A DNA stretch of 6,073 nt, taken from positions 1 through 6,073 of the forward strand of contig JAFPYE010000075.1 in assembly GCA_017412325.1 (NCBI GenBank), read 5' to 3'. Both the position numbers and the translations under genes were made by a program. The notes below the pieces were generated by a model. That model was given only the letters and a program-made list of their open reading frames with translations, did no database searches and was not told where the DNA came from. Shown here piece by piece: positions 1 to 5,609 of the stretch (its first letter is position 1; each line of letters starts with the position of its first letter). The DNA is from Kiritimatiellia bacterium. GTDB taxonomy: Bacteria > Verrucomicrobiota > Kiritimatiellia > RFP12 > UBA1067.

Positions 1-264
1 CGCCTGCCGCTCGCCTCGCCGATCTTCCGGCTGGCGTCGGACGTGCTGGGCGAGATGGACCCGCGCGGCGCGGTGTTCCAGTGGGACGGCGCGTCGATTC
101 CGGTCGTGTCGGTCCTGCGCGAGGCGTCGGGCGCGGCGCCGCTCATCGTCGGCTGGGGCCAGGCGGACGACCGCATCCACAGCCCGAACGAAAGCTACTC
201 CTTCGCGCAGTTCGCGAAGGCGCGCGCGTGGGCGGCCAAGATCCTCTCCGCGCTCGCGCAGTAG
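1..264 (+). CDS. M20-family metallodipeptidase, C-terminal fragment (5' end outside window)
   Basis: The frame is open from the first base and stops at TAG 262-264, giving the last 87 residues of a larger protein. The segment GWGQADDRIHSPNESY matches the C-terminal catalytic-domain signature of M20 dipeptidases, the carnosinase/CNDP2 and DapE/ArgE relatives, which read G-x-ADD-x-x-HS-x-NE. The His of HSPNE (residue 60 of the fragment, bases 178-180) corresponds to a zinc ligand in that family. The preceding GASIPVV stretch matches the conserved strand following the dimerisation (lid) domain. Family knowledge suggests a cytoplasmic hydrolase cleaving dipeptides or similar amide substrates with two Zn ions; the exact substrate cannot be read from this piece. 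The other metal ligands and the lid domain lie upstream of the window. It is not clearly part of the following operon, because a promoter element sits between them, and no terminator is visible after it. Confidence 0.85.
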   Translation, partial: RLPLASPIFRLASDVLGEMDPRGAVFQWDGASIPVVSVLREASGAAPLIVGWGQADDRIHSPNESYSFAQFAKARAWAAKILSALAQ

Positions 265-282
265 GGCGCGTGGGTCGCAATA

Positions 283-291
283 TGATATAAT
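283..291 (+). promoter_or_regulatory. Extended -10 promoter element (TGATATAAT) for the nfnAB operon
   Basis: Bases 283-291 read TGATATAAT, a perfect match to the sigma70-type extended -10 consensus TGnTATAAT. They sit in a small AT-rich island (279-300) within otherwise very GC-rich DNA. No good TTGACA-like box is seen 16-18 bp upstream (about 262-270), which is acceptable for an extended -10 promoter. Transcription would normally begin 6-8 bases after the hexamer, near 297-299, only 2-4 bases before the ATG at 301. It would drive nfnA, nfnB, the antiporter and possibly mnmE. The match is seen directly; the activity and start site are inferred. Confidence 0.6.
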
Positions 292-300
292 ATTTCTTCT

Positions 301-1155
301 ATGAACAAGATTGTCAGCAAGAAGCAGCTGTCGGACAACGTCTTCCAGATGGAGGTCGAAGCGGCGCTCATCGCGAACGAGCGCAAGGCCGGGCAGTTCA
401 TCATCCTCATGATCGACGAGGCGCTGGGCGAGCGCATCCCCCTCACCATCGCCGACGCCGATCCCGCGCGCGGCACGATCACGCTCATCTTCCAGACTGT
501 CGGCGCGACGACGCTGAAACTTTCGAAACTGAACGTCGGCGATTCGCTCGCGGCGGTCCTGGGGCCGCTCGGCCGCCCCACTTCGATCCGCGGCGCGAAC
601 GGGGAGCCGGCGGGCCACGTCGTGTGCGTCGGCGGCGGCATCGGCGTCGCGCCCATGCACCCGATCGCGCAGGCGCTCAAGGCGGCGGGCAACAAGGTGA
701 CGATCATCATGGGCGCGCGCAACAAGTCGCTCTTCGTGATGGAAGACGAGATGCGCGCGATTGCGGGCGACGACCTCATCCTCATCACCGACGACGGCTC
801 GTCGGGCCGCAAGGGGCTCGTCACCGAACCCCTGAAGGAGCTGTGCGAAGCGGGCGCGGTGGACGAGGTAATCGCCATCGGCCCGCCGATCATGATGAAG
901 TTCGTGGCGCTGACGACGAAGCCCTACGGCGTCAAGACCGTCGCCTCGCTCAACACGATCATGATCGACGGCACGGGCATGTGCGGCGGCTGCCGCGTGT
1001 CGGTGGGCGGCGAGACGAAGTTCGTCTGCGTGGACGGGCCGGAGTTCGACGCGCACCAGGTGGACTGGGACCAGATGCTCAAGCGCATGGGCGCGTTCAA
1101 GCCGCAGGAGGCGGCGGCGAAGGACCACGTGTGCAATCTCTACAAAGGAATTTGA
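301..1155 (+). CDS. nfnA: Sulfide/dihydroorotate dehydrogenase-like FAD/NAD-binding subunit (NfnA/SudB type)
   Basis: This 284-residue protein belongs to the ferredoxin-NADP reductase-like family that includes PyrK, SudB and NfnA. Residues 1-100 form the FAD-binding beta-barrel, with ERIPLTI (44-50) as the flavin-binding strand. Residues 105-220 form the NAD-binding lobe, with the glycine-rich GGGIGVAP at 111-118. A [2Fe-2S] site follows: Asp223, Cys228, Cys231 and Cys243. Three Cys plus an Asp is the ligand set I recall for NfnA, whereas PyrK has four Cys. The start is firm: an in-frame TGA lies at 283-285 and the N-terminus MNKIVSKKQLSDNVF is family-typical. No Shine-Dalgarno precedes it. 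The gltA-like gene begins 2 bp after its stop, so together they probably form cytoplasmic NADH-dependent reduced ferredoxin:NADP+ oxidoreductase, an electron-bifurcating flavoenzyme. SudAB-type sulfide dehydrogenase, or an electron-transfer subunit for glutamate synthase, are alternatives that sequence alone cannot exclude. Confidence 0.9.
   Translation: MNKIVSKKQLSDNVFQMEVEAALIANERKAGQFIILMIDEALGERIPLTIADADPARGTITLIFQTVGATTLKLSKLNVGDSLAAVLGPLGRPTSIRGANGEPAGHVVCVGGGIGVAPMHPIAQALKAAGNKVTIIMGARNKSLFVMEDEMRAIAGDDLILITDDGSSGRKGLVTEPLKELCEAGAVDEVIAIGPPIMMKFVALTTKPYGVKTVASLNTIMIDGTGMCGGCRVSVGGETKFVCVDGPEFDAHQVDWDQMLKRMGAFKPQEAAAKDHVCNLYKGI
1145..1149 (+). promoter_or_regulatory. Shine-Dalgarno site for nfnB/gltA-like gene
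   Basis: AAGGA at 1145-1149 lies 8 bases before the ATG at 1158, inside the last codons of the preceding gene. It fixes the start at 1158 rather than any earlier in-frame ATG, since the frame stays open upstream only as an accident of high GC within nfnA. Confidence 0.7.
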
Positions 1156-1157
1156 CG

Positions 1158-2597
1158 ATGACGCCGAAGGAACGCATGGCCATCCCCCCGCAGGCGATGC
1201 CCGAACAGGACGCGCAGGTGCGCGCGCACAACATGGACGAGGTCGCGCTCGGCTACACCGCCGAGATGGCGAAGACGGAGGCGTCGCGCTGCCTCCAGTG
1301 CCCGACGAAGCCGTGCAGGCAGGGCTGCCCCGTGGCGATCGACATCCCCGGCTTCCTCGCGGCGGCGGCGGACGGCGACTTCGCGAAGGCGCTCCGGATC
1401 ATCCGCGAGACGTCGCTCCTCCCGGCGGTCTGCGGCCGCGTCTGCCCGCAGGAGAAGCAGTGCCAGAAGTTCTGCACGATGGGCAAGGCGCTGAAGGACG
1501 TGGACAAGGCGGTCGCCATCGGCCGCGTCGAGCGCTTCTGCGCCGACCTCGCGCGCGAAAACGGCACCGAGGAGCCGGTCACGTGCGCGCCGAAGACGGG
1601 CAAGAAGGTCGCCGTCATCGGCTCGGGCCCCGCGTCGATCACATGCGCGGCGGACTGCGCCAAGGCGGGGCACGACGTGACGCTCTTCGAGGCGTTCCAC
1701 AAGTGCGGCGGCGTGCTCGTCTACGGCATTCCCGAATTCCGCCTGCCGAAGTCGATCGTGCGCCACGAGGTCGAGGGGCTGAAGAAGCTCGGCGTCCGGA
1801 TCGAGACGAACTACTGCGTGGGCCGCACGCGCAAGGTCGCGGACCTGATGCGGAAGGACGGCTTCGACGCGGTGTTCGTCGGCACGGGCGCGGGGCTGCC
1901 GAAGTTCATGAACATCGAGGGCGAGAACCTGAACGGCGTCTTTTCGGCGAACGAATACCTGACGCGCGCGAACCTGATGAAGGCCTACCTCGAGGGCGAG
2001 GCGGACACGCCGTTCTGGCACGGCCGGCGCGTCGCGGTGCTGGGCGGCGGCAACGTCGCGATGGACGCGAGCCGCATGGCGCTCCGGCTTGGCGCGGAAA
2101 AGGTCTACCTCGTCTACCGCCGCTCGCTGGAGGAGATGCCCGCGCGCAAGGAGGAAGTGCACCACGCGAAGGAAGAGGGCGTCGACTTCCACCTGCTGGA
2201 GAACGCCAAGCGCATCCTCGGCGACGACAAGGGCTTTGTCCGCGGCCTCGAGTGCCTCAAGTACGAGCTGGGCGAGCCGGATGCATCGGGGCGGCGCAGC
2301 CCCGTGCCGATCCCCGGCAGCGAATTCACGCTCGACGTCGATACGGTCGTCGTGGCGGTCGGCAACGCGTCGAACCCGCTCATTCCGGCGACGACGGAGG
2401 GGCTGGAGGTCAACCGGCGCGGCAACATCGTCGTCGATCCCGAGACGAACATGACGTCGATTCCCGGCGTGTTCGCGGGCGGCGACATCGTGCTCGGCGC
2501 GGCGACCGTCATTCTCGCGATGGGCGAGGGCCGCCGCGCGGCGGCGGGCATCAACGCGTATCTCAAGAAGGAGCCGACCTCAGATGAAGAGCCGTAA
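1158..2597 (+). CDS. gltA: NADPH-dependent glutamate synthase small-chain-like flavoprotein (NfnB / GltA)
   Basis: This 479-residue protein is close to the usual 460-480 of the GltD/NfnB family. Residues 25-135 form the Fe-S domain with two cysteine sets: C45, C48, C53, C57, and C92, C96, C102, C106, as expected for two [4Fe-4S] clusters. An FAD-binding Rossmann motif VIGSGPAS lies at 153-160. The NADP(H)-binding motif VLGGGNVAMD lies at 294-303, and the closing FAD motif FAGGDIVLGAATV lies at 439-451. The family carries electrons between NADPH, FAD and Fe-S clusters. No large glutamate synthase subunit is visible, and the gene sits 2 bp after an NfnA/SudB-like gene. The likeliest role is therefore the large subunit of NfnAB (ferredoxin + NADH + NADP+ electron bifurcation) in the cytoplasm. 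Automatic annotation will often call it gltA, homotetrameric glutamate synthase. SudA is another possibility. Its last 14 bases overlap the antiporter gene, implying translational coupling. Confidence 0.9.
   Translation: MTPKERMAIPPQAMPEQDAQVRAHNMDEVALGYTAEMAKTEASRCLQCPTKPCRQGCPVAIDIPGFLAAAADGDFAKALRIIRETSLLPAVCGRVCPQEKQCQKFCTMGKALKDVDKAVAIGRVERFCADLARENGTEEPVTCAPKTGKKVAVIGSGPASITCAADCAKAGHDVTLFEAFHKCGGVLVYGIPEFRLPKSIVRHEVEGLKKLGVRIETNYCVGRTRKVADLMRKDGFDAVFVGTGAGLPKFMNIEGENLNGVFSANEYLTRANLMKAYLEGEADTPFWHGRRVAVLGGGNVAMDASRMALRLGAEKVYLVYRRSLEEMPARKEEVHHAKEEGVDFHLLENAKRILGDDKGFVRGLECLKYELGEPDASGRRSPVPIPGSEFTLDVDTVVVAVGNASNPLIPATTEGLEVNRRGNIVVDPETNMTSIPGVFAGGDIVLGAATVILAMGEGRRAAAGINAYLKKEPTSDEEP
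2568..2573 (+). promoter_or_regulatory. Shine-Dalgarno site for the antiporter gene
   Basis: AAGGAG at 2568-2573 lies 10 bases before the ATG at 2584, within the final codons of the gltA-like gene. It supports the 2584 start and the 14-bp gene overlap, a layout typical of translational coupling. Confidence 0.65.
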
Positions 2598-4923
2598 AAA
2601 GCTGCTGGCCGTTGTGGCCGCGCTGGCCGCCGTGGCCGCGTTCGCGCATGAAGCCGCGCCCGCCTACCCGAACTTCGGGCTGCCGCGCACCGAGGACATG
2701 ATGTTCCTTGTCCTCCAGATCGGCGTCATCATCTTCGCCGCGAAGGTGGGCGGCGCGCTCGCCTCGCTCCTCAAGATGCCGTCGATCCTCGGCGAACTGG
2801 CCGCGGGCATCGTCATCGGGCCGTGGGCGCTCGGCGGCATCCCGTTCCTCCCGAATGCATTCGGCGGGATGTTCAAGTACGGGCTCTTCCACGGCGCGGC
2901 GCTCAGCCAGATGAACGCCGCCGCGAACGGCCCGGCGACCGAGATGTTCGGCACGCTCGCGGGCAACCACGCGATGTTCGACGCGACCTCGCCCGCGCTC
3001 TACGGCATCGCGACGCTCGCCTCGATCATCCTCCTCTTCCTCTCGGGGCTCGAGACGAACCTTCGGATGTTCCTCAAGTACTCCTTCGTCGGCACGCTCG
3101 TCGGCGTCGGCGGCGTGGTCGTCTCGTTCCTGTTCGGCGACCTGTGCGCCGTCTACCTGCTGCCGCAGTTCTTCGACGCCTTCGCGTACCTGAAGGACCT
3201 GCCGCTCGCGCAGGCGATCACCAAGGAGGCGCCGCTCTACATGGGCATCATGTCCACCGCCACGTCGGTCGGCATCACCGCGCGCATCCTCTCCGAGAAG
3301 AAGAAGATGGATTCCGAGGAAGGCACGACCATCATGGCGGGCGCGGTCATCGACGACGTCCTCGGCCTCATCGTGCTCGCCATCGGCAACGGCATCATCG
3401 TCGCCGCGCGCGCGGGCGGCAGCGGGGGCGACGGCATGGACTGGGGCGAGATCGGCTTCGTCGCCGCGAAGGCGTTCGGCGTGTGGCTCGGCGCGACGCT
3501 CGTCGGCGTCCTGGCGGCGCGCTACCTCGCGCGGCTGCTGAAGTTCCTCTTCAAGTCGCCGGTCGTGATCGCGACGATGGCGTTCGGCCTTGCGCTCGTC
3601 CTCGCGGGCTTCTTCGAGATGATGGGGCTTGCCATGATCATCGGCGCGTACGTGATGGGCCTCGCGCTCTCGCGCACCGACCTCAAGCACCCGATCCAGG
3701 AAATGCTCACGCCCGTCTACACCTTCCTCGTGCCGATCTTCTTCTGCGCGATGGGCATGATGGTGGACCTCGGCGCGCTCTGCTCCAAGCCCGTCCTCGT
3801 CTTCGGCGCGATCTACACCGTGCTCGCCATCGCCGCCAAGGTGCTCGGCTGCATGGTGCCGTCGATGTGCTGCGGCTTCAACGTGCTGGGCGGGCTCCGC
3901 ATCGGCGCGGGCATGGTGCCGCGCGGCGAGGTCGCCTTGATCGTCGCGGGCATCGGCCTCTCCGCCGGGTATCTCACGCAGGAGATCTTCGGCATCGGCA
4001 TCCTGATGACGCTCGTCACCACGCTCGTTGCGCCGCCCGCGCTCGTCGCCCTGTTCGCGCCGAAGGCGAAGGGCGTCCGGCACCCGAAGGGCAGCAACGA
4101 CGGCGCGCGCGAGGTGATGTTCGAGCTGGCGAACGAGGATGTCGCCGAGATGGTGATGGTCAAGCTCCTCCTCGAGTTCCGCAACGAGGGCTTCTTCACG
4201 ACGTGCCTCTCGCACGCGGACGACATCTGGGAGATCGCGATGGACGACATCGAGCTGTCCATCCACCGCCACAAGAACAAGATCCGCTTCAACTGCACGC
4301 CCGCCGAGGAAGCCATCGTGATGACCGCGTGGATGGAGGTCGCCTCGCAGATGAACGACCTCGCGCGCTCCATCGCCAAGCCCATCCGCACGGAGGACGT
4401 GGAGCGGATGCTCGCCGAGACGACTGTGGCGAAGCGCGGGCACGAGGGCGTCGCCCGCTACCTGCGCGGCTTCGTGATGCTGCCGCGCTTCCAGGCGGCG
4501 AACAAGCGCGAGGCCATCGAGAAGATCGTCCGCGCGATGGCGAAGGAGTGCCCCCACCACGTGCTCGATCCCGAGGCCGCGATCGCGTGCGTCCTCAAGC
4601 GCGAGGAGTCGATGCCGACGGGGCTCGACCGCGGCATCGCCGTGCCGCATGGCCGCGACGCGACGGTGAAGGGCATCGTCGGCGCGGTCGCCGTGATGGA
4701 CGACGCGCCGGACGGCGCGAACGGGCTCGCCGACTACGAGACGATCGACAAGAGCCCCGTGCGGGTGATCGTCCTCACCGTCGCGAACGACACGACGCAG
4801 ACCCCCTACCTGAAGCTCATGAGCTTCATCTCGCGTTCGCTCCGCACGGACAACGGCGCGCAACGGCTCGCGGCGTGCAAGACCGTCGAGGAGATGCGCA
4901 AGTTCTTCCGCTCCGTGAAGTGA
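2584..4923 (+). CDS. CPA2-family Na+(K+)/H+ antiporter with C-terminal PTS EIIA (PtsN-like) domain
   Basis: This 779-residue inner-membrane protein starts with a basic, hydrophobic stretch (residues 1-21, ending AFA before His22) that looks like a signal peptide or an extra first helix. Residues 38-490 hold about twelve hydrophobic segments with monovalent cation:proton antiporter-2 motifs. These include LFLSGLETN (151-159), the TATSVGI unwound-helix motif (225-231), and an adjacent Asp pair in VIDDVLGL (D257, D258), the ion-binding site of electrogenic NapA/NhaA-type exchangers. VPRGEVALIVAGIG lies at 445-458. Residues about 495-630 are soluble and unassigned. Residues about 630-779 match the PTS EIIA type-2 (fructose/nitrogen PtsN) fold; TGLDRGIAVPHGR carries the phosphorylatable His689. 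Na+ or K+ efflux coupled to H+ entry is inferred, with phosphorylation of the EIIA domain as a plausible control. KefB-like K+ export is less likely given the DD pair and the lack of a recognisable TrkA-N domain. The stop overlaps the mnmE start by one base. Confidence 0.9.
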   Translation: MKSRKKLLAVVAALAAVAAFAHEAAPAYPNFGLPRTEDMMFLVLQIGVIIFAAKVGGALASLLKMPSILGELAAGIVIGPWALGGIPFLPNAFGGMFKYGLFHGAALSQMNAAANGPATEMFGTLAGNHAMFDATSPALYGIATLASIILLFLSGLETNLRMFLKYSFVGTLVGVGGVVVSFLFGDLCAVYLLPQFFDAFAYLKDLPLAQAITKEAPLYMGIMSTATSVGITARILSEKKKMDSEEGTTIMAGAVIDDVLGLIVLAIGNGIIVAARAGGSGGDGMDWGEIGFVAAKAFGVWLGATLVGVLAARYLARLLKFLFKSPVVIATMAFGLALVLAGFFEMMGLAMIIGAYVMGLALSRTDLKHPIQEMLTPVYTFLVPIFFCAMGMMVDLGALCSKPVLVFGAIYTVLAIAAKVLGCMVPSMCCGFNVLGGLRIGAGMVPRGEVALIVAGIGLSAGYLTQEIFGIGILMTLVTTLVAPPALVALFAPKAKGVRHPKGSNDGAREVMFELANEDVAEMVMVKLLLEFRNEGFFTTCLSHADDIWEIAMDDIELSIHRHKNKIRFNCTPAEEAIVMTAWMEVASQMNDLARSIAKPIRTEDVERMLAETTVAKRGHEGVARYLRGFVMLPRFQAANKREAIEKIVRAMAKECPHHVLDPEAAIACVLKREESMPTGLDRGIAVPHGRDATVKGIVGAVAVMDDAPDGANGLADYETIDKSPVRVIVLTVANDTTQTPYLKLMSFISRSLRTDNGAQRLAACKTVEEMRKFFRSVK

Positions 4924-4925
4924 TG
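4921..4925 (+). promoter_or_regulatory. TGATG stop-start overlap coupling antiporter and mnmE
   Basis: The antiporter stop TGA (4921-4923) shares its A with the mnmE ATG (4923-4925). No strong Shine-Dalgarno is present just upstream, so mnmE translation probably depends on ribosomes terminating on the antiporter gene. The start is supported by the typical MnmE N-terminus that follows immediately. Confidence 0.7.
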
Positions 4926-5609
4926 GAACGCGGCGCGACCATTGCCGCCATCGCCACCGCGCCGGGACGCGGTGGCGTTGCCATTGTGCGCGTGAGCGGC
5001 GACAGGGCCTTTGCGATCGCCGAGGCGCTTGCGGGGAAAAAGCCGCACGTCGGCCGGGCCGTCTACGCGCGGTTCACGCAGCGCGACTGGCTCGACAGCG
5101 GCCTCGTGCTCGCGTTTGCCGCGCCGCACAGCTACACGGGCGAAGACGTGGTGGAGTTCCACTGCCACGGCGGCACGGTTGCGCCGCGCCGCGTGCTGGA
5201 GGCCTGCTTCGCGTTGGGCGCGCGGCTCGCGCGGCGCGGCGAATTCACGGAGCGCGCGTTCCTGAATGGCAAGCTCGACCTCGAAGCCGCCGAAAGCGTG
5301 CTCGACCTCATCAACGCCAAGACCGACCGCGCCGCTGCCGCCGCGCTCGCGGGGCTGGACGGCGAAAAGAAGAAGCGCCTCCGCGCGCTCTACGACGATG
5401 CGCTTGCGCTCGCGTCCGAGATTGAACATGCGCTCGACATCGACGAAGGCGAATTGCCGGACGATTTCCGGCCGCGCCTCACGGCGCAGCTCGCCGCGCT
5501 GAGGGCGCGCTTCGCCGACGCCGCGCGGCGCGCGCGCGAGGCAAGATCTTGCGCGACGGCGCGCTCGTCGTCCTGGCGGGGCCGCCGAACGCGGGCAAGT
5601 CGAGTTTGA
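4923..5609 (+). CDS. mnmE: tRNA uridine-5-carboxymethylaminomethyl(34) synthesis GTPase MnmE, N-terminal part (frameshifted)
   Basis: As read, this frame encodes 228 residues, but only the first 206 are MnmE-like. Residues 1-120 form the N-terminal tetrahydrofolate-binding domain, with [25 protein letters not shown] opening strands, [16 protein letters not shown] (69-84) and [15 protein letters not shown] (106-120). Residues 121-206 begin the central helical domain. After Glu206 (about 5540) the frame drifts into an Arg/Ser-rich tail and ends at TGA 5607-5609, whereas the GTPase domain continues in another frame from 5540. Full MnmE (about 450 residues) works with MnmG in the cytoplasm to modify U34 of certain tRNAs. 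The start at 4923 overlaps the antiporter stop by one base and gives the conserved N-terminus. If the shift is real, the product lacks the G domain and would be non-functional. An assembly or sequencing error is an equally good explanation. Confidence 0.88.
   Translation: MERGATIAAIATAPGRGGVAIVRVSGDRAFAIAEALAGKKPHVGRAVYARFTQRDWLDSGLVLAFAAPHSYTGEDVVEFHCHGGTVAPRRVLEACFALGARLARRGEFTERAFLNGKLDLEAAESVLDLINAKTDRAAAAALAGLDGEKKKRLRALYDDALALASEIEHALDIDEGELPDDFRPRLTAQLAALRARFADAARRAREARSCATARSSSWRGRRTRASRV
5528..5541 (+). other. Frameshift site in mnmE
   Basis: MnmE similarity moves from the frame with codons starting at 5520, 5523 and so on to the frame with codons starting at 5540, 5543 and so on. 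Either one base has been lost (GAG-GGC-AAG reduced to GAGGCAAG around 5538-5545) or two bases have been gained. The second would fit an expansion of the alternating GC tract at 5528-5538. The lost-base repair gives RAREGKILRDG, close to the family form before the P-loop. No slippery heptamer is visible. Confidence 0.85.

Noticed and set aside
560..580. GC-rich inverted repeat (TGGGGC / GCCCCA with inner GGCCG / CGGCC) in nfnA
   Set aside because: It lies in conserved coding sequence (LGPLGRP) and is of a size and imperfection expected by chance at this GC content.
624..1157. Upstream extension of the gltA-like frame
   Set aside because: It overlaps nfnA, translates to Arg-rich nonsense, and the real start at 1158 has a Shine-Dalgarno and a family-like N-terminus.
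1140..2192. Minus-strand open frame of 350 codons opposite the gltA-like gene
   Set aside because: Arg/Ala/Leu/Asp-biased antisense translation without recognisable domains; the plus-strand gene explains the region fully.
2614..2640. Repeated GTGGCCGCG within the antiporter leader
   Set aside because: It is explained by the Val-Ala-Ala repeats of a hydrophobic leader using preferred codons.
2563..4863. Long minus-strand open frame (766 codons) opposite the antiporter
   Set aside because: The translation is His/Arg/Asp/Glu-rich low-complexity sequence with no family motif. It is the antisense shadow expected of a GC-rich gene.
2823..4922. Upstream extension of the mnmE frame through the antiporter gene
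   Set aside because: Arg/Ala/Gly-rich out-of-frame reading; the conserved MnmE N-terminus starts exactly at 4923.
5528..5552. Programmed ribosomal frameshift in mnmE
   Set aside because: No X-XXY-YYZ heptamer or other known slippery sequence is visible at the junction, and MnmE is not known to use recoding.
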